Origin: Spirosoma radiotolerans
GTDB lineage: Bacteria > Bacteroidota > Bacteroidia > Cytophagales > Spirosomataceae
NCBI RefSeq assembly: GCF_000974425.1
Contig: NZ_CP010429.1
Coordinates: forward strand, 310,001-374,000
Reading direction: 5' to 3'
DNA: 64,000 nucleotides
A program made the translations under genes and the position numbers. Each line of letters opens with the position of its first letter. The first letter of the stretch is position 1. The notes beneath the pieces were generated by a model. It was not told the DNA's origin. It did no database searches and saw only the letters and a list, made by a program, of their open reading frames with translations. Below, piece by piece: positions 1 to 8,598 of the stretch.

Positions 1-1
1 G

Positions 2-1279
2 TGCCTGGTCGTGATGGAAGGGTTGTATCTAAAAACAAAAGATAAGGTTTATGAGGAGTTGACCCGGTTTTGGGTCAAAATTTTTGCGTTAATTTTTGGT
101 ATTGGCGTTGCTACGGGCATCGTCATGGAGTTTGAGTTTGGCACCAACTGGGCAACTTACTCACGCTATGTGGGCGATATTTTCGGCTCGGCGCTGGCGG
201 CCGAAGGTATTTTTGCATTTGCGCTGGAGTCGGCTTTCCTGGGTATTCTGCTGTTTGGCTGGAACAAGGTTAGCCCGCGAGTCCATTTTATGGCAACCGT
301 ACTGGTGGCCCTGGGTTCTATCTTTTCGGCGCTCTGGATTGTGGTCGCCAATTCCTGGCAGCAAACGCCGTCCGGTTACCGGATCGAAGGGACAGGTTTG
401 CAGGCACGCGCCATCGTGACCGATTTCTGGGCGATGGTTTTCAATCCCTCGTCGCTGGAGCGCTACTCGCATGTGCTGATCGGCGCGTTACTGGCCGGTT
501 CGTTTCTGGTGCTGAGTGTCAGCGCCTGGTATATTCTGAAAAAACAATACCTGGTTCATGCCAAAGCGGCCTTTCGGATTGCTCTCTGGATAGCGGCTGT
601 ATCGGCGTTGGCGCAGTTGTTTACGGGCCATAAATCGGCTGAAGTGGTCACGAAATACCAACCAGCAAAACTGGCGGCTATGGAGGGCCATTTCGAAAAA
701 ATAGCGCCTGCGGATATGTATCTGATGGGTTGGGTTAATGCGAAGGAACAGAAAACGACGGGACTCAAAATTCCCGGTGGTTTGTCGTTTCTGGTGTATC
801 AGGACTTCAAAGCCCCGATTCCCGGCCTGAACAGCATAAAGCCCGAGAACCGCCCAACGGCGGTTAATTTCGTGTTTCAAACGTACCACCTGATGGTCTC
901 CATCGGCATGTCGCTGATCGCCCTGACGCTTTTCAGCTTATACCTGCTTTATCGAAAAAAGCTATTCGAAACCCGCTGGCTGATGGTCGTTTTCGTGTTC
1001 TCGGTGCTGCTTCCACAAATTGCTAACCAGGTCGGCTGGTACACGGCGGAGGTAGGGCGTCAACCCTGGGTAGTGTATGGACTGCTACGAACTTCCGACG
1101 CTCTGTCGCAGGCTGTTAAGGCCGAACACGTGCTGGCTTCGCTGATTCTGTTCACGTTTATATATGTGATGCTGTTTGCTCTGTTTCTGTACCTGTTGAA
1201 CAAGAAAATTCAGCACGGACCAGACGTGAAAGATGACCGTGCCGAACCGTCATCGCGCATGAATCCAGTACTAAACTAA
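2..1279 (+). CDS. cydA: Cytochrome bd ubiquinol oxidase subunit I (5' end outside window)
   Basis: Subunit I of the bd-type quinol:O2 oxidoreductase, an inner-membrane terminal oxidase that carries the hemes. The reading frame is open to the window edge and the first residues (CLVVMEGLYLKTKD) match the end of the first CydA helix, so roughly 40 N-terminal residues, including the heme b595 His of that helix, lie upstream. The family signature GRQPW is present near residue 350, and the helix with RYSHVLIGALLAG holds the expected heme b558 histidine. The Q-loop is short. cydB follows 77 bp downstream on the same strand, as in a normal cydAB operon. Identification is secure; only the start is missing. 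Confidence 0.95.
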   Translation, partial: CLVVMEGLYLKTKDKVYEELTRFWVKIFALIFGIGVATGIVMEFEFGTNWATYSRYVGDIFGSALAAEGIFAFALESAFLGILLFGWNKVSPRVHFMATVLVALGSIFSALWIVVANSWQQTPSGYRIEGTGLQARAIVTDFWAMVFNPSSLERYSHVLIGALLAGSFLVLSVSAWYILKKQYLVHAKAAFRIALWIAAVSALAQLFTGHKSAEVVTKYQPAKLAAMEGHFEKIAPADMYLMGWVNAKEQKTTGLKIPGGLSFLVYQDFKAPIPGLNSIKPENRPTAVNFVFQTYHLMVSIGMSLIALTLFSLYLLYRKKLFETRWLMVVFVFSVLLPQIANQVGWYTAEVGRQPWVVYGLLRTSDALSQAVKAEHVLASLILFTFIYVMLFALFLYLLNKKIQHGPDVKDDRAEPSSRMNPVLN

Positions 1280-1349
1280 AGAGTGAAAGAGTGAATGAGC
1301 GTAAGGCCGTACACTCATTCACTCTTTCGCTCATTCACCCTTTCACTCT
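1280..1349. repeat. Inverted repeat between cydA and cydB
   Basis: The arms at 1280-1301 and 1328-1349 are 22 bp reverse complements with one mismatch (core AGAGTGAAAGAGTGAATGAG). A second partial copy of the right-arm sequence (CACTCATTCACTCTTT) sits inside at about 1312-1327, so alternative hairpins are possible. The structure starts directly after the cydA stop and ends 6 bp before the cydB ATG. It could stabilise or attenuate the cydAB transcript; that role is inferred. Confidence 0.8.
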
Positions 1350-1355
1350 TTACAC

Positions 1356-2390
1356 ATGGACACCGTTCTTGGTATTGATCTTCCTACCTGGTGGTTTTTG
1401 CTAATTGGCGCGCTGATCACCGGCTACGGCATTCTGGATGGCTTCGACCTGGGGGCCGGGGCTATACACTTGTTTTTTCGCAAAGAAGACAGTCGGCGGA
1501 TTGCGCTCAACGCTATTGGGCCGGTTTGGGATGGCAATGAGGTTTGGCTCGTTATTGGCGCGGGGTCGTTGTTTGCGGCTTTTCCACTCGTTTACGGCAC
1601 CATTCTCTCGGTATTCTACCTGCCATTTATTCTGTTCCTAGCCGCCATTATTTTCCGGGCTATTTCAATTGAGTTTCGAAGCAAAGAAACAATGACCTGG
1701 TGGCGTCAGCTATGGGATGTTTCGTTCTGTATATCCAGCATTGTCATTTCTCTGCTGCTGGGTCTGATATTGGGCAATCTGATTCAGGGCATTCCAATAA
1801 ACGCAAAACATGAGTTCGTGGGTCGACTACGCGATTTTTTCAATCCCTATGCGCTGCTGATTGCCGTTACGGTGCTGTCGCTCTTTATGATGCACGGGGC
1901 CATGTACCTGATCATGAAAACGGAAGACCGGATTTTCGCCCGCCTGACCATCATTGCCAATAACACCAGCAAGTTTTTCATTTTGTGTTTCATCGCCACC
2001 TCGCTGACAACGCTTATTTACGTGCCGCACATGACGGCCATTTTTAAGCAGTATCCAGAACTGTTTATCCTGCCCATTACCGCCGTTTTGATCGTGCTGA
2101 ACATCCGGCGAAGCATTGAGAAGCGGCAGTATGGGCGAGGGTTCATTTCATCGTCCATTACGACCGCACTCTTGCTGATTCTGTTTGCAATGGGGCTGTA
2201 TCCCAACCTTGTTTTGTCCAGCATTGATCCCAAAGGCCACATCAGCATTTACGAAGCTGCCTCATCGGATGGTTCATTGCGAACAATGCTGCTTTTTGCC
2301 GCTGTCGGCATGCCTTTGGTTGCCACATACACTCTGTTTATATTCTGGACCTTTCGGGGGAAGGTGAAGCTGGAAGAACACAGTTACTGA
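1356..2390 (+). CDS. cydB: Cytochrome bd ubiquinol oxidase subunit II
   Basis: CydB-type subunit of 344 residues with about eight to nine hydrophobic helices. The N-terminal region reads TWWFLLIGALITGYGILDGFDLGAGAIH, and the GxxDGFDLGxG pattern together with GPVWDGNEVWLV at about residue 55 is typical of CydB. It pairs with CydA in the inner membrane and carries no heme in most families. The ATG at 1356 immediately follows the intergenic hairpin. No CydX-like small ORF was recognised behind it. The gene ends 32 bp before the convergent endonuclease V gene. Confidence 0.95.
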   Translation: MDTVLGIDLPTWWFLLIGALITGYGILDGFDLGAGAIHLFFRKEDSRRIALNAIGPVWDGNEVWLVIGAGSLFAAFPLVYGTILSVFYLPFILFLAAIIFRAISIEFRSKETMTWWRQLWDVSFCISSIVISLLLGLILGNLIQGIPINAKHEFVGRLRDFFNPYALLIAVTVLSLFMMHGAMYLIMKTEDRIFARLTIIANNTSKFFILCFIATSLTTLIYVPHMTAIFKQYPELFILPITAVLIVLNIRRSIEKRQYGRGFISSSITTALLLILFAMGLYPNLVLSSIDPKGHISIYEAASSDGSLRTMLLFAAVGMPLVATYTLFIFWTFRGKVKLEEHSY

Positions 2391-2421
2391 GTTGTATTTG
2401 CCTACGCCGTTTATCAGCTAC

Positions 2422-3105
2422 CTACGTTCGTTCACCGCGCCTTAATGCGTTCACCAGATTATGCGCCCGACGAGTAGGTTCGGGAATTCGGTAGCCACCG
2501 TTACAGGCCAGCGTGAGCGAAATAGCAGTTTCGAGGTCAATCAGATGACCCGGCGATACGTAGACCGGGTTAACTTTATTCTTTGTTCGCAGAGCTGCCC
2601 CAATCACCTCCCGATAGTGTGTCATGGGCGACCAGTTGCCGCGCTCGGGTGCCGGTTCATCGTATTTGCCGACCAGCACCGATTTGCCGCAACCAAACGT
2701 GGGTCGGTTCAGAAACAGGCCTGCGTGGGAGGCAATGCCAATCCGACGCGGGTGGGCAGTACCATGGCCATCGAACATGACAACATCAGGCTCAATTGTC
2801 AATTTTTGCCAGGCTTGCAGCAACGACGGAATCTCACGGAACGAGAGCAGGCCCGGAATGTACGGAAATGGTGCCGTGCTTACGACCCCGGCTTCTTCAA
2901 TCGTTTCGAGCGTGTCCAGCCGAAGAACAACGATTCCGGCATATACTGTCTCCTCAAACTTGTTGAACGAAATGTCGCAGCCCGCAATGGTTTTGGGTGG
3001 CTCGGCCAGCGGCTGAATACGAATCTGCGAACGTAACTGCTGTTGTAACGCGACGGCTTCGGTAGGGGAGACGTTCCAGTCGTGGAGAGGTTGGTAATTG
3101 GCCAT
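2422..3105 (-). CDS. nfi: Endonuclease V (deoxyinosine 3'-endonuclease)
   Basis: DNA repair nuclease that nicks near deoxyinosine left by adenine deamination. Diagnostic blocks are visible in order: AGCDISF (first metal-binding Asp), PYIPGLLSFRE (the strand-separating wedge and catalytic Glu), DGHGTAHPRRIGIASHAG (second Asp) and YVSPGHLIDLETA near the C terminus. Length is about 227 residues, normal for the family. I chose the ATG at 3105 (MANYQPLHDW). An in-frame GTG at 3126 would add seven residues but would place a perfect palindrome inside the coding region. Convergent with cydB. Confidence 0.93.
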   Translation of the reverse strand: MANYQPLHDWNVSPTEAVALQQQLRSQIRIQPLAEPPKTIAGCDISFNKFEETVYAGIVVLRLDTLETIEEAGVVSTAPFPYIPGLLSFREIPSLLQAWQKLTIEPDVVMFDGHGTAHPRRIGIASHAGLFLNRPTFGCGKSVLVGKYDEPAPERGNWSPMTHYREVIGAALRTKNKVNPVYVSPGHLIDLETAISLTLACNGGYRIPEPTRRAHNLVNALRRGERT

Positions 3106-3109
3106 TGTG

Positions 3110-3125
3110 TGATCAATATTGATCA
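3110..3125. promoter_or_regulatory. 16-bp perfect palindrome upstream of nfi
   Basis: TGATCAATATTGATCA lies 4 bp upstream of the chosen nfi start codon. It is a perfect dyad and could be an operator or a short 5'-UTR hairpin. No cognate regulator is adjacent. Confidence 0.4.
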
Positions 3126-3203
3126 CTACCTAACGAATGAAACCAGTTGAGGGTTTAGCCAAGGTATGTGGACTAAACGATTGCCGCTATAGGCTAACCA
3201 ACT

Positions 3204-3830
3204 TTAATCGACGATTTTTACCCGAATGCGATGCGGAGCCACCTGATTACCACCGAAGTAAAGGCCCGTGTTGTAGGCAAACGACTTGTTGTGGGTGAAG
3301 GGTACGGTTTTTCCGCCCAAAACCTGGTATACTTTCCGTTCGTAGTCGATCTTGATGGTTAATTTGGTGGGTGTGTTCAGCGATGCTTCTGCCACCTTGA
3401 AGTCAGTTCGTACGCCTTCTACATAGATGTAAGCTCCCAGATCGATGCGGCCCCGTTGCGGATTCCAGCGCCAGCCTACCCGTGCGCCATCAACCTGATG
3501 CGGAGGAACGCCGGTTGTAATGTCCTGATCTTTAGAGCCTACAAAGCCCAGGCCTATCACTTTGTTCCAGTCGTCGGCATCGACCGCGCCAACGTCGTAG
3601 ATACAGGAGCTATCGAAGGTAACCGTTGCCGATACTTCTTTGGGGCTAATAACAATCCCTACTTTACGTTTTGGATTGGGCTCATGCTCACCCGCTTCAA
3701 TCACGACCCAGTCGGGGTCGGACAGTAAAAAGTCGGGGACACAAGCGCTCATTGACAGGCCGAGTCCCAGAAACAGAAGTGTCTTTGCCGAAAACAGAAA
3801 AATGCGTACCGATGAGGTTATACGTAGCAT
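3204..3830 (-). CDS. Putative lipoprotein of unknown function
   Basis: About 208 residues from the ATG at 3830 (an in-frame ATG at 3863 would add eleven). The N terminus has a basic start, a hydrophobic core and a lipobox-like LSMSAC, so it should be a signal peptidase II substrate. The mature part is rich in beta-prone segments (KVGIVISPKEVSATVTFDSSCIYDVG; LGAYIYVEGVRTDFKVAEASL) and ends in a basic strand RIRVKIVD. I do not recognise a family. It is transcribed away from the membrane-protein pair that begins at 4102, so the 3831-4101 gap is a divergent promoter region. Confidence 0.75.
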   Translation of the reverse strand: MLRITSSVRIFLFSAKTLLFLGLGLSMSACVPDFLLSDPDWVVIEAGEHEPNPKRKVGIVISPKEVSATVTFDSSCIYDVGAVDADDWNKVIGLGFVGSKDQDITTGVPPHQVDGARVGWRWNPQRGRIDLGAYIYVEGVRTDFKVAEASLNTPTKLTIKIDYERKVYQVLGGKTVPFTHNKSFAYNTGLYFGGNQVAPHRIRVKIVD

Positions 3831-4054
3831 GGTGATAGGGCCGGAACACGAATGGTTGTGCAAATAACGTCATAAACCCCTTGATTGGTGTCCCGTTGGC
3901 TCAAGTTGGCCATTTTGAGCTTACTTAGTCAAGCAGGACATTGACTTTCGGATCCTACACGAGCAAAATCTACGGCGCTGACGGACAGCAGGATGTCCTG
4001 GTAAAAATGGCTGCCGTATATACTTATTTTAAAGTACTATGTGCAACTTTTAAG

Positions 4055-4062
4055 TAAGTTTG
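4055..4062 (+). promoter_or_regulatory. Candidate -7 element TAAGTTTG upstream of the first membrane protein
   Basis: The sequence matches the Bacteroidota -7 consensus TAnnTTTG and lies 40 bp before the ATG at 4102. It overlaps an in-frame TTG at 4060, which argues against that TTG as the start. No good TTG was seen at the -33 position. Confidence 0.45.
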
Positions 4063-4101
4063 GACTTCCTTACCGTATTGCTCTTCATCCCATTTATTTT
4101 T

Positions 4102-5352
4102 ATGGAATCGGCATTTCCTTCCTCATTTCAAACCAGCCGCGAGCGGTCAGGTGCTCGTTCGGGTAGTTGGCGGCTGGGCATACCCACCTACATTTATGCG
4201 GTTGTTTTCTCGTCGTTTTGTGTGGTTATGGGTCTCCTCTGGGATATCATGTGGCACATGAGTATCGGGCGAGATGGCTTACTGGCTCCTCCCCACGTTG
4301 TCATCTACGTTGGCGCTGTCGTATCGGGTCTGTTTTCGGCCTACCAGATTCTCAACCTGACGTTGACCAAAAAGCATCCGGGGCGGGCCAGTGCAGTACC
4401 GTTCTGGGGCGTTTTCTACGGGCCGTTGGGGGCCATGTTCAGCGTCTGGGGGGCATTGGCCATGCTGACATCGGCTCCCTTCGACGACTGGTGGCATAAC
4501 ACCTATGGCCTCGACGTTCAGATTTTGACGCCCCCGCATACGATTCTGGCCATTGGCATCATGACGGTTCAATTCGGGGCTATGGTGGGCGTTCTGGCTC
4601 TCCAAAACCAGTATCGTATGCAAGCGACTATGCCTAATGGCAATAGTGTACAGCAATTGTCTCGCTTAAAATGGCTTTTTGCGCTGGCGGCCGGATTGCT
4701 TCTGATTATGCTCTATACGCTGATGTCGGAATCCTTAGATATGGCCAAGTCGCACCAATCCGGGTATTATGCGACGGCCGCTATCATTTTGCCATTTTAT
4801 TTACTGGCCGTTGGTCGGGCATCCATGCTGCGCTGGCCAATCACCATCATTACCGGCATTTATATACTGGGTATGCTGGTACCAAGCTGGATACTTCAGA
4901 ATTTCCCTGCCACACCCCGGCTTGGCCCTGTTCTGAACCCGATCACGCACTATCAGCCATTTGTGTTTCCGTTGTTGCTCGGTATACCGGGAGTCGTTCT
5001 CGACTGGCTGATGCACCGCTTCGACTCGGCCAGAGAGGGTAAAAAGAAACTGAACGACTGGCTACTGTCCGGTTTATATGGGATTGCCTTTATGGTTGTT
5101 TTGTTCGCTGTTCAATGGCCGTTTGGTGAATTTTTGCTTACCTCGCCCTACGCCCAGAATGGCTTTTTTCTGTCATACTCCTGGACCTACAACAGCCCAC
5201 CTGACTGGCAATACCGGTTTGCCTTCTCACCCTGGAATACGCAGTCGGCTGCTGATTTCTGGATTGGCTTTGGGAAAGCCCTGATTTATGCTACCCTTTC
5301 AGCCCGCATTGGCCTGCTTTGGGGTGGCTGGATGAAACGAATTGCCCGATAA
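4102..5352 (+). CDS. Polytopic membrane protein with duplicated WH..GxD..PPH motif (copy A)
   Basis: 416 residues with about ten hydrophobic helices. I recognise no named family. Two internal motif copies stand out: residues 47-65 (W-D-I-M-W-H...G-R-D...P-P-H) and 127-146 (F-D-D-W-W-H...G-L-D...P-P-H), each followed by a helix. Conserved His, Asp and Trp at membrane edges suggest a metal or heme site; this is inference. The start at 4102 is chosen because the downstream paralogue starts at the equivalent codon (exactly 1420 bp later) and is also 416 residues; an upstream TTG at 4060 overlaps a promoter element. The middle of the gene is nearly identical in DNA to copy B, which points to gene conversion. 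It is followed by copy B and the HLHP protein on the same strand. Confidence 0.85.
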   Translation: MESAFPSSFQTSRERSGARSGSWRLGIPTYIYAVVFSSFCVVMGLLWDIMWHMSIGRDGLLAPPHVVIYVGAVVSGLFSAYQILNLTLTKKHPGRASAVPFWGVFYGPLGAMFSVWGALAMLTSAPFDDWWHNTYGLDVQILTPPHTILAIGIMTVQFGAMVGVLALQNQYRMQATMPNGNSVQQLSRLKWLFALAAGLLLIMLYTLMSESLDMAKSHQSGYYATAAIILPFYLLAVGRASMLRWPITIITGIYILGMLVPSWILQNFPATPRLGPVLNPITHYQPFVFPLLLGIPGVVLDWLMHRFDSAREGKKKLNDWLLSGLYGIAFMVVLFAVQWPFGEFLLTSPYAQNGFFLSYSWTYNSPPDWQYRFAFSPWNTQSAADFWIGFGKALIYATLSARIGLLWGGWMKRIAR

Positions 5353-5521
5353 GGCATCGGCGGATTGATAAATCGACTTCGAGCACATTGGCCGGGAACC
5401 GGTCATCGATGGAACGACCGTTGCAAAGCGCGTCGTCATTGGCTGTGCTTAGTGGTTTTCTAAGTAAATCAAGGCGTAAATTTCGTTATATTTAGAGCTT
5501 AATTTTGTAACTCGTTCCTCT

Positions 5522-6772
5522 ATGCAATCTGCAATTCCTTCGTCAATCCAGGCCGATCGTGAGCAGTCAACCACGCGATCGGTCAGCTGGCGCTTAGGTA
5601 TACCGACCTATATTTATGCGGTCGTCTTTTCGTCACTTTGCGTCGTTTGGGGACTAATCTGGGACATCATGTGGCACATCAGTATCGGGCGAGATGGACT
5701 GTTAGCTCCTCCGCACGCGCTGATCTATATAGGGGCTATACTATCAGGTTTGTTTTCGGCCTACCAGATTCTCAATCTGACGTTGACCAAAAAGCATCCG
5801 GGGCGGGCCAGTGCAGTACCGTTCTGGGGCGTTTTCTACGGTTCGCTGGGGGCCATGTTCAGCGTCTGGGGGGCATTGGCCATGCTGACATCGGCTCCCT
5901 TCGACGACTGGTGGCATAACACCTATGGCCTCGACGTTCAGATTTTGACGCCCCCGCATACGATTCTGGCCATTGGCATCATGACGGTTCAATTCGGGGC
6001 TATGGTGGGCGTTCTGGCTCTCCAGAATCAATACCGTACTCCCGTTGGTACGCAAAGCCTTGACCAGAATCAACGGGCCACCCGCCTGAAATGGTTGTTT
6101 GCCATTTCAGCAGCCCTTGTGTTAACGATGCTGTTTGTAATGGCATCGGCGACAATGAGTTCAGGGCGATCACACCATTCGAGTTATTACATCACAGCCG
6201 CTATTGTTTTTCCGTTCTTTCTGTTGGCCGTGGGGCGGGCCTCGTTGTTACGCTGGCCTATTACCATCATTGCCGGGCTTTATTTCCTGGCGCAGGGATT
6301 GCCAAGTTGGATTATTCAAAATTTCCCCGCCACACCCCGACTAGGTCCCGTATTGAATCCAATTACGCACTATCAGCCGTTTCATTTTCCAATGCTGCTC
6401 ATCGTTCCGGCTGTAGCCTTGGATTGGCTAATGCATCGGTTTGATACGACGACTGCTAAACGTCGGAAAGTATCTGACTGGGTACTCGCCGGGTTATATG
6501 CAACGGCATTTCTGGTTGCTCTGCTAATTATTCAGTGGCCATTTGGTGAGTTTTTACACACATCACCGTACGCCCGCAATGGATTTTTCCTGGGCTACAC
6601 GTCCCCGTATAACAGCGATCCTAACCGGGCGTACCGTTTTATAATGGCCCCCTGGTATCTACAGACGGCCGCTGATTTTGGGATTGGTTTTGCTAAAGCA
6701 TTGCTGTATGCTACCCTTTCGGCCCGTATCGGCCTGCTTTGGGGCAACTGGATGAAACGAATCGTACGATAG
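5522..6772 (+). CDS. Polytopic membrane protein with duplicated WH..GxD..PPH motif (copy B)
   Basis: Tandem paralogue of the gene at 4102, collinear without gaps over 416 residues. The same two motifs are kept (WDIMWH..IGRD..APPH and FDDWWH..GLD..TPPH), as are NPITHYQPF and the C-terminal SARIGLLWGxWMKRI. Divergence is concentrated in the N terminus and in the loop after residue 170, while about 274 bp in the middle is nearly identical between copies. The stop at 6770-6772 is 2 bp before the ATG of the HLHP protein, so the two are probably co-translated. Function unknown; a role in metal handling is a guess from the histidines and from the neighbour. Confidence 0.85.
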   Translation: MQSAIPSSIQADREQSTTRSVSWRLGIPTYIYAVVFSSLCVVWGLIWDIMWHISIGRDGLLAPPHALIYIGAILSGLFSAYQILNLTLTKKHPGRASAVPFWGVFYGSLGAMFSVWGALAMLTSAPFDDWWHNTYGLDVQILTPPHTILAIGIMTVQFGAMVGVLALQNQYRTPVGTQSLDQNQRATRLKWLFAISAALVLTMLFVMASATMSSGRSHHSSYYITAAIVFPFFLLAVGRASLLRWPITIIAGLYFLAQGLPSWIIQNFPATPRLGPVLNPITHYQPFHFPMLLIVPAVALDWLMHRFDTTTAKRRKVSDWVLAGLYATAFLVALLIIQWPFGEFLHTSPYARNGFFLGYTSPYNSDPNRAYRFIMAPWYLQTAADFGIGFAKALLYATLSARIGLLWGNWMKRIVR

Positions 6773-6774
6773 AA

Positions 6775-8520
6775 ATGGAAGATAGTCGATCCAAGCACAT
6801 GATTTATAATAGAAACTATAATTGGCCCAAGGAATTTCTATTCCTCTATGCATTTCTTCTGGCGCTCACATATTCGCCAGTGGTATCTGCCCATGTGGGT
6901 AGTTCAGGCGTAATTGTGCAGAAACAGGCCGGAAAGTATCAACTCCTGATTAGTATAAAACCACCTGACGTGGTCCCCGGAACGGCCAGCGTTACGGTAT
7001 TTGTTGAGAATGGACGTGTGAGCAGTATTGGTGCCCGCCCAATTTATTTCCGTTCTGGCGACAAGGGTGCACCAACGCATGACATCCTGACGCCCACCGG
7101 CCAGAATCGATACGAGGGTGATTTGTGGCTGATGGATTCGGGTTCATCGAGTATTGAGTTAAGCATAGACGGTCCTGATGGGAAACAGCAGGTCGTTGTG
7201 CCCGTTATGGCTGTTGCCACCGCCCTGCGTGAGATGCCTGAAGGAACCGGCTTTGGATTAGCCGCTATGGGGTTATTGCTCGTCGTCATGTTGATTACCA
7301 TTATCGGGGCTAGTAATGCCGACGGTATTGTAGCTCCCGGTCAGGCTCCCCCGGCTAAAATCGGCCGTCGGCGGTTGGCAGGTATGAGTGTAGGGCTGGT
7401 TGTTATCGTGCTGATTCTGGCTGGCTGGCGGTCGTGGTGGAATAGCACCGCCGAAGACTATCGGAATGTTCAGTTATATCGCCCAACGCCTATTCGTTCT
7501 TCAATACAAGTCGCGGATGCCCAACGGCAGCTCACGATTCAATTCGATACAACCGGATTTGGTAAGGATCGGCAAAAACGCCGGCCGCTGAGTTACCTCT
7601 TACCCGATCATGGAAAACTAATGCACGCGTTTCTGGTGCGTATGCCAGGTCCATCCAGCGCCGGACTAGATGCCTTCGCCCATTTGCATCCGAACCGGCG
7701 TGATACCCTGACGTATGAAGCTACGTTGCCTGCATTGCCGGGGGGCAGATACCTGCTTTATGCCGACGTGGTTTATCGAAGTGGTTTTGCCGAAACCCTT
7801 ACAGATACCGTTGACGTACCTGCTCTGAAGACCGCTGGTTCACTTCCCGGTGCGAAAGTGGCTAGTGCGGCCAAACCTTCAGACATCGACGATAGCTGGC
7901 TGGTAGCCGAACCGATGGGTGTAAAAGCGGGTGCCGAGAATGTTCCTCATCTGGATAATGACATGGTGGTTTGTGGCAAGCCCGGAGCCAGTGTCAAGCT
8001 TGCGGATGGTTCTACCATGTTGTGGATGGATAAACAGTCGCAGGTTCTGGAGGTCGGTAAGCTGTACACGCTGAAATTTGCGGTGGCCGATGCCCAGGGA
8101 AAAGCCGCTCCGTTAGAGCCTTACCTGGGGATGGGTGGCCATGCTGTTATTTTACGCTCCGACGGTACGGTTTACATTCACCTTCACCCCGTTGGCACCT
8201 ACTCGATGGCGGCTGAAGGCTCGCTGGTTGGCCGCATTGCTGACACCGCCCGAACATTTCACTATCCGAACGCTGTTCAGTTTCGCGATAGCATCGACAC
8301 CTATATTGCCAAGCTCAAAACAATGCCGGAAGTGGAAAAAAACAAGTTGTTGGCGGCTGCCATACCAGGCATGAGCCATCAGATGAAAACGAACAACATG
8401 GTTGAGTTTCCCTACGCCTTTCCTCGTGCCGGACATTATCGGATTTGGGTGCAGGTTAAACGCAATGGGCAAGTATTAACGGGTGTGTTCGATACGCAAG
8501 TCAATGAACCCTTATTGTAG
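6775..8520 (+). CDS. Exported membrane-anchored protein with two HLHP motifs (copper-type periplasmic protein?)
   Basis: About 581 residues. A signal peptide ends ...SPVVSA, which would leave His40 as the first mature residue, reminiscent of CopC-type histidine-brace N termini. A first beta-rich domain (ISIKPPDVVPGTASVTV) is followed by two membrane segments (about residues 162-184 and 208-226). A larger periplasmic part then carries two related blocks: HAFLVR...FAHLHP near residue 303 and HAVILR...YIHLHP near 469. To my knowledge HLHP blocks occur in copper-associated Bacteroidota proteins; no exact family is assigned. The ATG at 6775 is chosen because it lies 2 bp after the previous stop; ATG 6799 is possible, and the TTG at 6739 would overlap copy B. 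Confidence 0.8.
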   Translation: MEDSRSKHMIYNRNYNWPKEFLFLYAFLLALTYSPVVSAHVGSSGVIVQKQAGKYQLLISIKPPDVVPGTASVTVFVENGRVSSIGARPIYFRSGDKGAPTHDILTPTGQNRYEGDLWLMDSGSSSIELSIDGPDGKQQVVVPVMAVATALREMPEGTGFGLAAMGLLLVVMLITIIGASNADGIVAPGQAPPAKIGRRRLAGMSVGLVVIVLILAGWRSWWNSTAEDYRNVQLYRPTPIRSSIQVADAQRQLTIQFDTTGFGKDRQKRRPLSYLLPDHGKLMHAFLVRMPGPSSAGLDAFAHLHPNRRDTLTYEATLPALPGGRYLLYADVVYRSGFAETLTDTVDVPALKTAGSLPGAKVASAAKPSDIDDSWLVAEPMGVKAGAENVPHLDNDMVVCGKPGASVKLADGSTMLWMDKQSQVLEVGKLYTLKFAVADAQGKAAPLEPYLGMGGHAVILRSDGTVYIHLHPVGTYSMAAEGSLVGRIADTARTFHYPNAVQFRDSIDTYIAKLKTMPEVEKNKLLAAAIPGMSHQMKTNNMVEFPYAFPRAGHYRIWVQVKRNGQVLTGVFDTQVNEPLL

Positions 8521-8598
8521 AATAGGCCTTAACTCGTTCTAAATCAGCTTTTGAGGCAAAATTCTAGATTTTTGTTGAAATTTTTTTGCCGCCAGCTC

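Noticed and set aside
4060-4101. TTG start extending copy A by 14 residues
   Set aside because: The paralogue begins at the codon equivalent to 4102, and the TTG overlaps a TAAGTTTG promoter element.
4279-4656. Long antisense frames over the membrane-protein pair and many other core genes
   Set aside because: They mirror codon periodicity of the real genes on the opposite strand and lack start signals.
6739-6774. TTG start for the HLHP protein overlapping copy B
   Set aside because: The ATG at 6775, 2 bp after the previous stop, gives a better signal peptide context.
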